From positions 24,909,315 to 24,973,314 of the forward strand of contig NC_045141.1 in NCBI RefSeq assembly GCF_008831285.2: a DNA stretch of 64,000 bases. Direction: 5' to 3'. Position 1 is the stretch's first letter. Each line of letters starts with the position of its first letter. A program made the translations under genes and the position numbers. Under the pieces are notes generated by a model. The model made no database searches, was not told where the DNA came from, and saw only the letters and a program-made list of their open reading frames with translations. Positions 1 to 11,400 of this stretch are shown here, in pieces. The DNA comes from Nymphaea colorata (taxonomy: Eukaryota > Streptophyta > Magnoliopsida > Nymphaeales > Nymphaeaceae).

Positions 1-34
1 ACAGCAATAGCTGCATTAACAGCCTTAGAGAAAG
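1..34 (+). other. Possible 3' exon of a gene entering from the left
   Basis: Only one + strand frame is open here, reading TAIAALTALEK, and it runs into a consensus-like splice donor (GTAAGG) at 35. If the donor is used, an acceptor at 681-686 (CTGCAG) would continue in frame with Glu-Glu-Glu-Asp-Glu-Gln. If it is not used, the frame stops at 46-48 after four more codons. The product is not recognisable from so few residues. This could equally be chance sequence. Confidence 0.25.
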
Positions 35-48
35 GTAAGGAATACTGA

Positions 49-2150
49 TTTTTTTTTTTTTTCACGTGTGTAACCTTCAAACTGAGGTAAACAATCGATA
101 CAATGAACCCAGATTATGTCTGTAAATGCTATGCTCATGACAGAACGATGCATTGAAGCCTCCCTCTTTCTCTCATGTTCTTTGTTGAGAAACAAATCTT
201 CCATATGACTTGTTCTGTATCCTGCAGCAATAACTAACATGCTTTACCTATATGTTTACCTCCTATGTAACTTACTATTGGGGCTTGTTTGCCAAAATGA
301 GTCCGAAAGCAATGCTGGTTCATGACCATAACACTTTTCCTCAGCATATTCTTTGGAATTTATGCGGGCATGCATGGTTGAATGATGGCTGAATGGCTGA
401 TAAGCATCTGTTTGGTTTGTATCTCTATCTCTCTATGGAAAAGTAAATGCTCAAGAGTCACCTCTGTCATCATTTCTCCTTCACATGAGAAAGCAGAGCA
501 AGTGTGCTTTCCATGGTGGAGAATCCACGTTGCAGTGTCATAATACTTGTTTATTTATTTGTTGGGAGATAGTTGCTGATGGATGGATTTTTTGACGTGA
601 TTTCCTTGTTCTATTCCTGATATGGTAATATTCATACAGCTTATTTACTGGTCATTTGAACTCTGTTTTTAGTGTATGATCTGCAGAGGAGGAGGATGAG
701 CAAATGTTTGTCTGCATGTGTGCGTGTGACCGTTATGTGTGGGCTCCCTTCGATTTTAATTTTTACGGTTGTAGATTTCAAAAGTGTTGTTTCCATAGTA
801 CTTGCATCTTGAGACCAACCTCTGATGATGTTGAACTTAGCTGGAATTTCTGCTCAGGATTTCGTTTATTGAGGCTCCCTGTCCAAAACAAAATCTTCTA
901 CAAATTTCCTGTTACCATTTGATTTACACCTGCTTTCTGAGGATATATGCAGGGGTTCTCTGCTCGAAAGGTAATAATATTATCTTTTTTGTGTGCAACC
1001 CTTGGCTTCGCAGATCGCACTTGAACTATGCCAAGAGCTGCAACTTGGGATGTCGAATATAATTTGTTGTTCGTCTCTGCTTTTGAAATGGTGTACTTTA
1101 GCTCTCAACTCATCGAGAAAGATATTTTATAAGATGAGGCATTACTGTATCCATGACAAGTTAGAGACAAAACCAGACATTTTGAATACATGAATTCACA
1201 TTCTCTTGTGTAATCTAACCTTGTGTAAACGGTGTTCAGACTAATCTTGTATGAAATTATGTACTAAGTTCTTTCCGTCTCTGACATTGAAAAGCCAACT
1301 GCTCATATAACAGAAAACTTGATGGTAATTAAAAAGTAAAATTTTGTGTAAAACTGACTCCCAATGCATAATCCAACGGAAGGAACTGATAGGTTCTGAA
1401 TCTGCTGGTCCAGTACCTGCGCTTCTTTTTAGAAGGGTCCGACCCCACGTCCACAAGCATCAAAACTGAATCACTTCCCATAGTGGCACAGACAATCAGT
1501 TTAGAAAAACAGCATCAAAGTAGGGAGGCAGAAGATATCTACATTTTTTTATCAAAGAAAAGAAGTATATATATATATATATATTCTGAAAAATGAGGGG
1601 CGAAAATTGGCCTGAAAATCTCTTTTCTTATTTTGGTGATTCGAAGAACAAGCACAAAATCCGTTTTGATTAAGATTCAAAAAGTCTTGGTAAATTTCAC
1701 TGCGTAGGGGACTCGGTAGATCTGGCTCTTCTCAAGATTTTGGAATTCTTCTTTTGACTCGAACCATAGGAAAGAAATGCTTCGGTTGCAGAAGGAATCA
1801 TGAAACTCAGATGTATAAATTAGAGGTTGTCTAAAATCAACACCTTCGGCTTTGCCAGCTTATATTACATTAACGTCAAGACTGCATGTTTTTTTTTTTT
1901 TTAAATTGGTACGTTCTTAGATACCTCACATCAATCTGTAGAATTATCTTTTTTTTCCCCCTAAAAGAACACAAAAAACATAAACCTAACATTAAATCCT
2001 AATAACCTTAACTAATATCTTTATCGCTTTCCACTGTCACAATAAACCATCGCTACATCATAAATATTGCTAATGGCTCTACGACATGGTTGAGCGACAG
2101 CTTTTAAATATTTAGTCATCCAACAAAATTTATCAGTCGGCGGATCTCTC
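49..2150. other. Non-coding stretch
   Basis: No convincing gene is seen. The short open frames have no splice or family support. The stretch may include the 3' untranslated region of the gene suggested at the left edge. It contains a short (TA)n tract near 1566-1584 and a CACGTG hexamer at 63-68. Confidence 0.5.
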
Positions 2151-2155
2151 TCTTT

Positions 2156-2160
<5 letters not shown>

Positions 2161-2212
<52 letters not shown>
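2161..2212. repeat. (TC)n-(TA)n compound microsatellite
   Basis: About 14 TC units are followed directly by about 13 TA units. The tract abuts the left arm of the inverted-repeat element that starts at 2213. Confidence 0.9.
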
Positions 2213-2538
2213 GTTGGTAAAAGCCAGATCCTTTGATTTTTTGTTCATAATTTATTTTAAATGCAATACAAACATCTTAATATATTTATAAAAACTATTT
2301 TGATATGAAACATGGTTTTTTATTCAAGTTGTTCTACTGAAAAATGTTGATTTCTTTATTGTCACCATGGGGGCCTGTTCACTTTTTCTTATTATAAAAA
2401 CACCATTAAAGTCTAAAAAATAATCAACTTAGTATATGTTTTGCATCAACCCATTCTTAAGATCAAATCAACAAGGTTAGATTGCAAAAAAAAAAAACAC
2501 TTTAAAAATCAAAATGAAAGGGTCTGGTTTTTACCAAC
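2213..2538. mobile_element. Inverted-repeat element between microsatellites
   Basis: The left end GTTGGTAAAAGCCAGATCC (2213-2231) reappears inverted at the right end (2511-2538). The 28-bp arms match at 25 positions. The interior is AT-rich and has no coding capacity, so this resembles a MITE of 326 bp. No clear target-site duplication can be called, because the left flank is (TA)n and the right flank is (CT)n then (TA)n. A further copy of the right arm (GTCTGGTTTTTACCAACTT) lies at 2691-2709, again bordered by TA repeats. I do not recognise the family. Confidence 0.55.
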
Positions 2539-2546
2539 TTCTCTCT

Positions 2547-2550
<4 letters not shown>

Positions 2551-2610
<60 letters not shown>
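2551..2610. repeat. (TA)n microsatellite
   Basis: An uninterrupted run of about 29 TA units follows a short CT run. It is one of the longest simple repeats in the window. Confidence 0.9.
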
Positions 2611-2615
<5 letters not shown>

Positions 2616-2722
2616 AGTGAGATGGGCCGACAGCTTTAAACACTTTAAAAGTCAAAATCGAAAGGTCTTTTTTTATCTCTGAGTTAAGTGTCTGGTTTTT
2701 ACCAACTTATATATATATATAT

Positions 2723-3837
2723 AAGAATTGAGATGGGCTGACTGCTGGATATCCCTAGATGATTTCAATCCCTTGTTTAAACCATCATAAACTGTTACTA
2801 TGAACACTGCAAAGTATATTGTCACTAATGCTCATATAGTTAAAGTTTTTTAGTGACAGTCATAAATTTTATAGCTATCTGACAACATCTGGATATATGT
2901 ATATATATTACATTGAAACAGTGTCAACTAAAATAATAACCACCATTGATTTACCTCTTTTGGAAAGTTGTGGGTGCAACTTGCTTTTTACCCAAAAGAT
3001 AAAGTAAATAGTGAGCGTGGTACGTTTTCTACTTTCAATAATCTGAAGAGAGTGGCATCTGTCTATGCGACATCCATCTGCATTTCTGAAAGCATTTTAT
3101 GCGGTCACTGCAAAACTGGTTCAGTTTCCTTTTTATTAGATCATTTTTCTGAATATTGGAAACGAAAATTGTCGATTTAGAAAGCTAACCTCAACTGCAT
3201 AAACAAGTCGAGCATAACCAAGAAGAGAAGATGAGCAAGGACGGATCGAGTTCATACGCACATTCTATTGTAACCGGGTTCTTGATAAGAAAGAACACAA
3301 ACGATTGGAATGTTTGACCGGAAAATGATATAAAATGTAACCCCACGGTGAAAAAACAAAAAAAAAGGAAGCATCGAAGGCAACAAGAGTAAAGGGCTAT
3401 TGACTGCTGACAGGAATGCGGTCAAAAAGGAGGAGAGCACGTGAGGGTCAGACTTTTGAGTCAAAGACAGCGAGAGAGAGAGAGAGAGAGAGGACTGTTT
3501 GGATTGAAGAGCTCTCTCCCCTGAGCTTGAGAATCGCGCTGCAGAGATTCAAAGAAAGGGTGGAGGTCGAGAAGGAGGCAGCTGAGTGCGCATCAACATC
3601 AATCAAAAGTTGATCGAGGTTGCTGTGCGCATTGGAAATTGAAGACAAACATAATAATGTGGTATCACCTGATCCTTCACATTCCATTGGTTTCTACACG
3701 CAGGCAGAGCATCTTCCCTCCTCTCATGAACAGCCTATAAATCAATCTCTCTGGATATAAACCAATCTTCCTTGGATATTCACTTAATGGTATACGATAA
3801 TTATATAAAGTAATCTTGCTTGACTGTGTATATATAT

Positions 3838-3873
<36 letters not shown>

Positions 3874-4345
3874 AATCTCTAAGAAAGTTGGTGCAGTGGG
3901 TTAAGCTTTGGTTGTCATGAAAGAAGTCAGAAATGATCAAATACTAGCATTACTCTTGCTTAATGCTGGACAATGTTTAATCAGTGAATTAGGCCGCAGC
4001 TTAGTTATCTGCAGAGAATAATAATGGGATTGAGTCTGTAAGACAGGAACTGCGTTCATTTCTTCCTGATCGATGAACAGCAGATTGTAGTATTAAACCA
4101 CAAAGTTTCGAGAGCGAAAGTTCTCATACAGGTTAATTACTACTTGTTTCTCTCCCTGTACTGTCGCTTTACTATCAACGGTGTTCAACATGAAAAAGAA
4201 AAAAAGAAAGGATGCTGATAAACAGTGCTACACCACCATTTTAAATGTTATTTGTCAATTATTTTTCTTGCACAATCAATACATGAACTAGTGAATATAC
4301 TGCAACAAAGATAACGGAAATATGAACTTTTACAAATATAACTCA
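2723..4345. other. Non-coding stretch with GA repeats
   Basis: No supported gene is seen. (GA)n tracts lie at about 3472-3492 and 3842-3870, the second joined to a (TA)n run. A CACGTG hexamer occurs at 3438-3443. The small open frames across the GA tracts are low-complexity artefacts. Confidence 0.5.
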
Positions 4346-4545
4346 TTAAACGTCGATGCTTCTCAAGTCGGTAAGATCACCTGTGTGTGTGAATGAAATC
4401 GCCTGAGGATAAATAATTAACTGAAATATGCGATCCAGTTCACTGTTTGCCCAATTGACTGACGCTCTACCCTTGGAGGCAAGGACAGCTGGAAAGTGGG
4501 AACTGAACTTTTCAGCTGCATCACCTGCTGCTACCAACTTCCATA
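4346..4545 (-). other. Possible terminal exon of unknown gene
   Basis: On the minus strand a good acceptor (TTATCCCTGCAG) precedes an open frame of about 66 codons ending in TAA at 4346-4348. Its composition is protein-like rather than low complexity, for example WKLVAAGDAAEKFSSHF and RASVNWANSELDRIFQL. About 70 nt further upstream on the same strand (about 4593-4680) another open segment reads HEIFHRLMQDLADELG and ends near a GTGAGA donor. Joining the two does not keep frame. I recognise no family. It may be a gene fragment or pseudogene. Confidence 0.3.
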
Positions 4546-4929
4546 CTGCAGGGATAAGGTTTTGATATTTCAATTATCTATTCTCACGTAGATGTTGAGG
4601 CGTCAATGGCAGAACTAGCGGATATCCCTAGTTCATCGGCCAAATCCTGCATGAGTCGATGAAAGATCTCATGCTTAAACTGCATCACAAGCACACCTCA
4701 TGTTGTCGGGGTATACTTGCCCGTGTCGTGTGACGCCGGCGAAACCCGGCGGGATGTCGCCGGATGTGAAACCGCATGTTTCATTATGGCAAAAAATTCA
4801 AGGGGAGAAAGTTGAGGATTCCGGCTCCCCCAGCAAATGACAGGATGATTGGCTTGCTAATTTTGTACCCATTAACATTATGATTACCATTATGGTCGTC
4901 ATCAATGTATATCCTTCTTCATGTTGCAG

Positions 4930-5159
4930 TGTGCCCATCAGGCTTGGGCATTATATGATCCAACCTTTCTTATGAACATCCCATATGCTAAACATTATGG
5001 ACATCTTGCAGCTGGCAACGGGTCCACGACATTGACTGCAGGTCCATGGGATGATCATATTCATCCATGGATGATCGCTTTCATGGGGGTAATGTTGGTG
5101 CCAGCCATATGCACTCATGCACTGTGCTTTAAGGCTGTTCTAGAAGAAAGATATTACTG
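4930..5159 (+). other. Possible internal exon, membrane-protein-like
   Basis: A TTGCAG acceptor at 4924-4929 opens a 76-codon frame that ends at a good GTAAGA donor (5160). The peptide is protein-like, with GHLAAGNGSTTLTAGPWDDH followed by a hydrophobic segment WMIAFMGVMLVPAICTHALC that could span a membrane, then KAVLEERYY. I do not recognise the family and see no partner exons nearby, so this may be a stranded fragment. The last part is copied in the adjacent tandem duplication, where the donor is lost. Confidence 0.35.
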
Positions 5160-5274
5160 GTAAGAATGTCCCCAAGTTGTGAGAAATAAACAAGATAGGA
5201 GTCCTCATGAAGAAAGATATTACTGATAAGCCTGTCCCCAAGTTGTGAGAAATAAACAAGATAGGAGTCCTCAT
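5143..5274. repeat. 66-bp tandem duplication
   Basis: 5143-5208 and 5209-5274 are tandem copies that differ at three bases. The first copy contains TACTGGTAAGAA and the second TACTGATAAGCC, so the potential splice donor exists only in copy one. The end of copy two is also the left edge of the palindrome that follows. Confidence 0.9.
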
Positions 5275-5427
5275 GCACATATTTGCAATTTGCGAAGTGG
5301 GCCTATAAGGGCAAAGCCATTCATGTGTTTTAGACGGTGATATATATATATATATATATCACCGTCTAAAACACATGAATGGCTTTGCCCTTATAGGCCC
5401 ACTTCGCAAATTGCAAATATGTGCATG

Positions 5428-5430
<3 letters not shown>
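5269..5430. repeat. Perfect 162-bp palindrome
   Basis: 5269-5349 and 5350-5430 are exact reverse complements with no spacer. The arms begin CCTCATGCACATATTTGC and meet in an 18-bp (TA) core at 5341-5358. Symmetry ends abruptly at both outer edges (T at 5268 and T at 5431). A (TA)n run follows at 5431-5461. Such a sequence could extrude a long hairpin or cruciform. Confidence 0.95.
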
Positions 5431-5461
<31 letters not shown>

Positions 5462-5466
<5 letters not shown>

Positions 5467-7592
5467 TAGATAATCGCAAGGTCAATCATACATTCTCTTC
5501 ATTTTACAGCCACATAAAAGATCGGTGAGAATTAGATATTAGAGAATCTTTTGCTGCTAAGTAGATAAAAGGAAAAAGATATGAAAGTTGTTCGAGTGAC
5601 CCCATCAAATGAGTCACTGCAGACTCCGGGCTTCACGTCTTAAAAGTCCTTGAAAAGAAGGAATAAGCGAGATTGCTATAAAGGGAAAAATAGTGCATGA
5701 AAAGAATAACTTTTGCGGCAACTCTTTTAATATTTTAATAAGAACATTTATATGTGTAGGTGGATTAAATAAATGTAACTATATAAACTGATTTTGTATT
5801 ACTGCACCAATTCAATTGAAGGTTCACTAAAGTACACATCATTTCAAGATCAGTTGTTAATCGAGCCAAAATCATGTTTAAAATTTGTATGCTACCATAT
5901 GTCTGTGTTTGTGAAGATATGGAGTTTCAGAAGAGACATGTATATACTTAATTTGCATGAGGACGTGTAATGTTTGTCTCAGGTTAAGAGGTGCAAAGAA
6001 GGGCAGACCGCTGATTGGCCTGTCGTTGTTTGATGGTGGGACCCATGAGGACTGCAGCAGAGCAGCAGGCCACATGCAAATGGTGCATGATCAGAAAATG
6101 CCCTATCATTTCGCGTGTGGGCCCTTGCCCCTCCTTCCTCTTGTGGCCTTAATCTCACCAAAGCCAGCCAGCCATGTACCCTGCTTATCTAAATAGTCAC
6201 CGATCACAATAGAAGTTTATCATTTACCTCATCTCCTTTCCTTCTCCTTGCCTTCAGGGTTCAGGGTTATATGGGCTTTAACCGAGTAACAGACATCATT
6301 TCTTTTCTCTTTAGAGCATAGCATTTGGAGGAATCCAATTGGTGATGGGACTCTCCCCCTCTTTCAGTCCGACCAGTTGTGCTATGTTCCTTGAGGCTGC
6401 CCATCTATTAATTTGACTTGATACTCTCCCCATTACAAATCACCCCCTTATTTTCAGAAGTGTTGATCATCAAAATCCTTTTAGCCTTTTAGAAATACAA
6501 AATTACAAACTCTAATTTTCTAGCAAAAAGCTTTTGAACAATGCTTAAAAGATAAAAAATTTCCTGTCTCATGAAAATATCATGTAATTGTGTTCAACGT
6601 TTGGTTAAACATCTATAATTGCATCATGTTTGTTGGTCCGGCATAAGAACATAGGTGCATTTTAAAAGAAGAATACAATGTTCTTGGTACCATACATCGG
6701 CCTACTATTTTTATGGGTAGATTGTTATTTTTTATTTTGTGTTGTTAAAAGTCGACGTAAAAAGATGCATCATGTTGCAAAAAAACCGTAACCGACGCAA
6801 ATGTACCTTTTTTGATGGTTTTTAGCGACAGAAAAAGACAACGATCCGGCAATAAAGATAGCGTGATTGATTTCAATTCCTCCATATATAGTTTTCTTAT
6901 ACCATTTACATTTTTATTTGAAAATTCTGATAAATAGTCCACTCAAACAAAACGCGGGCCCAGCTTGGGGATGCCATGAGGTTCAGAAGACAGAGAGCGG
7001 GGGTGGTGGCTCCCACCATTGTGGTGCACATTCAAAGCTGTGGGAGAAGAGTTGGAGGCTGGTGGCTGAGAATGGTCCTGACAGAAAGAGATTATATTCA
7101 TGCCTCCAGAGGTAGACGTTGTGTGCTCCTCATTAATCTGCTTACCAATATCACTGTTTTTATTTCATTTCGTTTTATTTTTCACCTCCCCCTTCGATTT
7201 TGCAATAAATAACTACGCTTCATGCACATGCAGTGCTCATAGCAGTAGGATCTAAGTAGTCCCCTCCCTTTCTCTCTTTATAGCAAGCGTTACGTTAAAA
7301 GCGAAAAACCAAAGAAGAAGAGGAATTTGCGGGACAATGAAAACACACCGTCGGCAAAGAAGAGAAGGAAAGGGGAATGACAGTGGATAGCGCGGACCAT
7401 GATGGGATGCGCAGCGGGGATTCCTCCCAACACTTGTAAACAGATTGCAACTCCTGCCACTTTTACTGTTGGCCTGTCACATTTCATCACCTTCAGCAGT
7501 GTATAATTTGTTTTATTTTGTGACGGTTAGTTGCTTTACTATCATTTTTAACCATAACATGTACATTTTATGACTGTTTTAACAGTACAAAG

Positions 7593-7635
<43 letters not shown>

Positions 7636-7919
7636 GATAACCTACACACAGATGTGCGTGCGCCAACACACACACACACACACAAATTGTTGCGGTGGTG
7701 ACAGCTTTGGATGCCCAAGAGGAAGGAAACTGTGGCTTGTGGAACAATGACGGCGATTGTTGCGGCAAGAGCAACCGTAAAATGGTAGTTTCTTTCGATT
7801 GTTAGGAGAAAAATTTTGAGGGTGGGAAGAATTAAATATGGTGTGGGGGGAAGAAGTGGTCTTTATTTGGGCCATCACGTAACGCGAATGCATGAGACGC
7901 TGATTGATTCGGGGGCCAC
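5462..7919. other. Non-coding stretch upstream of the PIF gene
   Basis: No gene is supported. The open frames near 5960-6190, 6870-7210 and 7290-7490 have no family or splice support. (TA)n lies at 7587-7630 and (CA)n near 7667-7684. A short motif, GATGGTTTTTA-GCGACAG, near 6816-6833 recurs near 26879-26896 and suggests old dispersed repeats. Confidence 0.45.
7587..7630. repeat. (TA)n microsatellite
   Basis: An uninterrupted run of about 22 TA units lies about 650 bp upstream of the PIF start codon. Confidence 0.9.
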
Positions 7920-8195
7920 CACGTGTCCCCACGCAAATCAAATGCGACGAGATGCCTCACCCGTGTGGGGCCCACGGCCCCGGAGGGGGAGAACGGGGCC
8001 CACCATCCGCACTTCTTCTCAGCCTTGAAATGTCCGAGCAGGGCCCACCGGGGGAGGGGGGGGGCTCCTGTCTTCTTCCCGCCTGGATCGAGCTCCCCGA
8101 TTTTTATCTGTAATCAACAGTTTATGAGACGAGCTGCTATTAATCGAAATTCCAGTTCAGAGCTAAAGAGCGGTGGAAGTTGTCGCTTCAAACCG

Positions 8196-8230
<35 letters not shown>
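7920..8230 (+). promoter_or_regulatory. Putative promoter and 5' leader of the PIF gene
   Basis: A perfect G-box (CACGTG) lies at 7920-7925. PIF proteins bind this element, so self-regulation is possible. Several GGGCCCAC motifs follow at about 7967, 7996 and 8041; these resemble the site II/TCP-type TGGGCC element common in plant promoters. A (CT)n tract at about 8201-8230 sits just upstream of the start codon, as is frequent in plant 5' leaders. The transcription start is not visible. Confidence 0.45.
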
Positions 8231-8232
<2 letters not shown>

Positions 8233-8265
8233 CCTCCCACCACCGCCACCATCTCTCTCCCTTGT

Positions 8266-8476
8266 ATGGTCAAGGATGAATCACCGCGCACCAATTTGGC
8301 ATATCGACGGCAACCCACTTCCGCTTTCGCCAGGTTTCATCCCGGAGGCCGGCGTCCTCCAACCGTAAGTATCTCCTTCTTCTACTCTTCTAGCCATACC
8401 CTCACAATTCACCGTCTTCCTCGTTCATCGTTATAATATTTCGAATCCTCCTTGTTGCTGTCTGTTGCAGGGATGA
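8266..8476 (+). other. Upstream ORF overlapping the PIF start
   Basis: An ATG at 8266-8268 lies 10 nt before the PIF ATG in a different frame. It would encode 34 residues across exon 1 (8266-8364) and stop at TGA 8474-8476, just after the exon 1-2 junction. Its context is weak (T at -3), while the main ATG has A at -3, so leaky scanning could allow both. It counts only if the transcript starts upstream of 8266. Confidence 0.45.
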
Positions 8477-11400
8477 GAGCGACGTCCAGGAATTGTTATG
8501 GCGGGACGGGACAGTGGTCACTCAAACCTACAGCCAGAAGACGGCCCGTGCCTCCGCCCTCACCTTCTCCGGCGAGGGCCTCCCCTTCAACTACACCTTC
8601 TCCAAGTTCGGACCCCGGGAGTCCAGGACCGTCGAGGCGACCCTCTCCTCCTCCGACCCACCGCCGCCGTACATCCAGGACGACGACATGCCCTCCTGGT
8701 TGAACCACCCGTTCGACGACGCATTCTACCGCGACCTCTTCCTCCCGCCAGGCGACCGGACTCCTCAGGCTCCGGTGCCTGCGTCGCCGGAGCCCAGCGA
8801 AGCGGCAACCGTGCGGGACTCCCACGCTTCGAGGGCCCGGAAGGCGCCGGCCGAATCGCCTTTGAAGCCCGGACCGAAGGTGGTCAACTTCTCGATCTTC
8901 GCGAAGACGGCCGGCTTGGTCGGTGAGGTTGGAATGAGACGAACGAAGCTCGTCGCTGGCGGGTCGGAGAAGGCCCGGCTCGAGTCGACCACTGTGGTAG
9001 ATTCCTGCGACACGCCGCCGCAGCTCGTCGGTCCCCGCCGCCTCAACACTGTAGCACAACCCGAGTCGAACGATCTCTCCGCTGCGTCACCGACCGAGAC
9101 GATGGAGCTCAGCAAGGAGGCCGCAAGGAGCGAGTCCGAGCGGCACGAAGCGACAATCACGTCGTCCAAGCTAATGGCCCGGAAACGGAAGTCGCGTGAC
9201 TCGGTAGAATCGGAAAACCGCTACGACGAGGTGAGTCTCACTTCTTTCTCCTTAAAATCCATGCGTATCTAATGTTATAATGACCAGACCTGTCCCTTGG
9301 ACCGGAAGCTCTAGTTTGGTTCCGATACATTTTCTAACCCCGTCTTTTTTCTATTTCAATTTTATCAATTTTCATCGGATTTTTTTTTTTTTTTTGTGTG
9401 GTAGAGAGCACCCCAGATGGGAGCCCCTACAAGCAACTAAGAAGTCGAATGCTGAATAATAAAATCAAGTAATAAGAATCCGGTGTTTCTAAAGCACGCA
9501 TTATAAAAACATTGGTTGCAAAAACACAAAGAATGTAGCTAATCTCTTGTTTTCTCTAAATTAAGCATGTACCATATAAACATTTGCTCGAAGTAGTGAA
9601 CGTGAAATTAAGATTATTTAATTATAACAATGCACATTATGCACTGTGCTGAGGGCTAAAATGATACTTTCATTAGGGATCCAACTCCAAGTGGGTCGGA
9701 TCATCTCACCATAAGATTAAGATTAATTTTGTGAGTTTAATTAAGCTGCGATTAGTCTAATCCGGATCCCAGTCGGAACCCTTTGCATTATCAATAGCTG
9801 CGGATGTAGATGCATTCAAGAGCGTAGCTACAACGATTTCTGTCGTTTTCCGAAAGCCGTAATTCCACCACGGGAGCGCCGGTCGATTTGGGTCCCTTCC
9901 TCCGGCCATTGGACCCAAAAGAAGGAGGGAGAAGGGCGTCGAGGAAAAGTCCAGATTGTCCATGCAGGATCCGATGAACGACACCTAAAACATGCGTGTC
10001 GATACCAGAATTTCGAGTACATTTTGGGGAAATAAACTATTCGGCCACCTCGCCCGTTTCCGCCGCTGTTTCTTGGTAGTGTAACGTTAGCAAAAATTTG
10101 GAATCTCCCCAGTTCTGGACTCAAGGGGCGTCTGGGTTCCAGCTATCCGACATATGCTGGCCATGGCCGTGGATCTTTATCTTTTTTTTTTCTCTTCCTT
10201 AATTCTTCGTTCTGTTTGGTGCTGGTCGTCCATCTTTAGGATGAACAGCTTCTTAATGTTTCTTTTTTTTTTTTGGTAGAGAGAGGAATTAATAATTCTT
10301 TTAACTTAAATCAGTGGTGGAGCCACGTATGAGATAATGAGAGTCTGAGGCCCATCAATGTTTTTTTTGTTAATTTTCATATCAACATCTGCAAATATTT
10401 GTTATAAGAATAACCCTTCAAATTTAAAAAGATGTGAATGACTGCCCTTCTGAAAAATCTTTCTAGCTCTGCCTGCACTCGGCAGACCAAGCGAATTGTA
10501 TTGTATTGTATTAATGTTGTTTACTGCTGGCGCTTAATGATGTCCAGAACCTTGTGCAGGATGGTGAGGCTGATGAATCCGTGAACGCTAAGAGATCGAA
10601 AGCGAAGCGGAGGAATCGAGCAGCGCAGATCCATAACCTCTCTGAAAGGGTAACTTTTCGTTCTTACCTGGGAGCAAAGCTATATGTGTGCATGTGCAGG
10701 CAGTTGCCTACTCAATTCCTTGCATATTTTATATGGTAATCTCTCCTAGGTGGCCCTTCAAGGGTCTAAAGTATTATCCTTCTGAGTCCAAAATTTCTGG
10801 CTCTACCTCTGTTTATTAGGCCGCGATAATAGTGCGTTAGCTACGTGTCGAGATTTTATTTAGTTTTACACACAAATACTTTCTTTCATCTGATTTGATG
10901 TATATGTTTCTTCTATACACTTTTCGTTTCAATTTGTCCACTTATAACACATAGAAACGGCACTTACTCTAGAGGCTCAACATCGTCGACAAAGTACCTT
11001 GCCCTTAAACGACATGTCGGAGAAAAGGGCCTTTAGTTGGGACACTGGGAGACACATCCACATGCTCACAAGTACAAGATGATGAAATATTCACCAAGCA
11101 AACAGTGAAAATAAATCTTGGTATGAAAGATATTGCTCTTTTGGAATGATATTATTATCGAACCACACGCTCACATATATCAGGACGTGCATATGCAACA
11201 CGCAGCCAATGAACATAAAACTTTGATGGAAGATGTTTCTCTTTTAGAAGAGCGAAGAATCGGATGCTCACAAAAAATAAGGAGGTGCATATGAATGCCA
11301 CCACAGACTTGATGAACATATAGAAAACTTGAAACATGTTTTGTTTTGGTTTTTTTTCATATAACATAGGGCGTGTTGGGGTGATTGTGGATATTGGGTT

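Noticed and set aside
3498-3519. Sequence resembling mature miR159 (TTTGGATTGAAG...)
   Set aside because: It lacks the following GGGAGCTC in register, and no complementary arm that would form a precursor hairpin is visible. Treated as chance.
8496-9059. 187-codon minus-strand open frame
   Set aside because: It lies fully antisense to the GC-rich PIF exon 2 and is Arg/Gly-rich without a domain. It is a shadow of the real exon.
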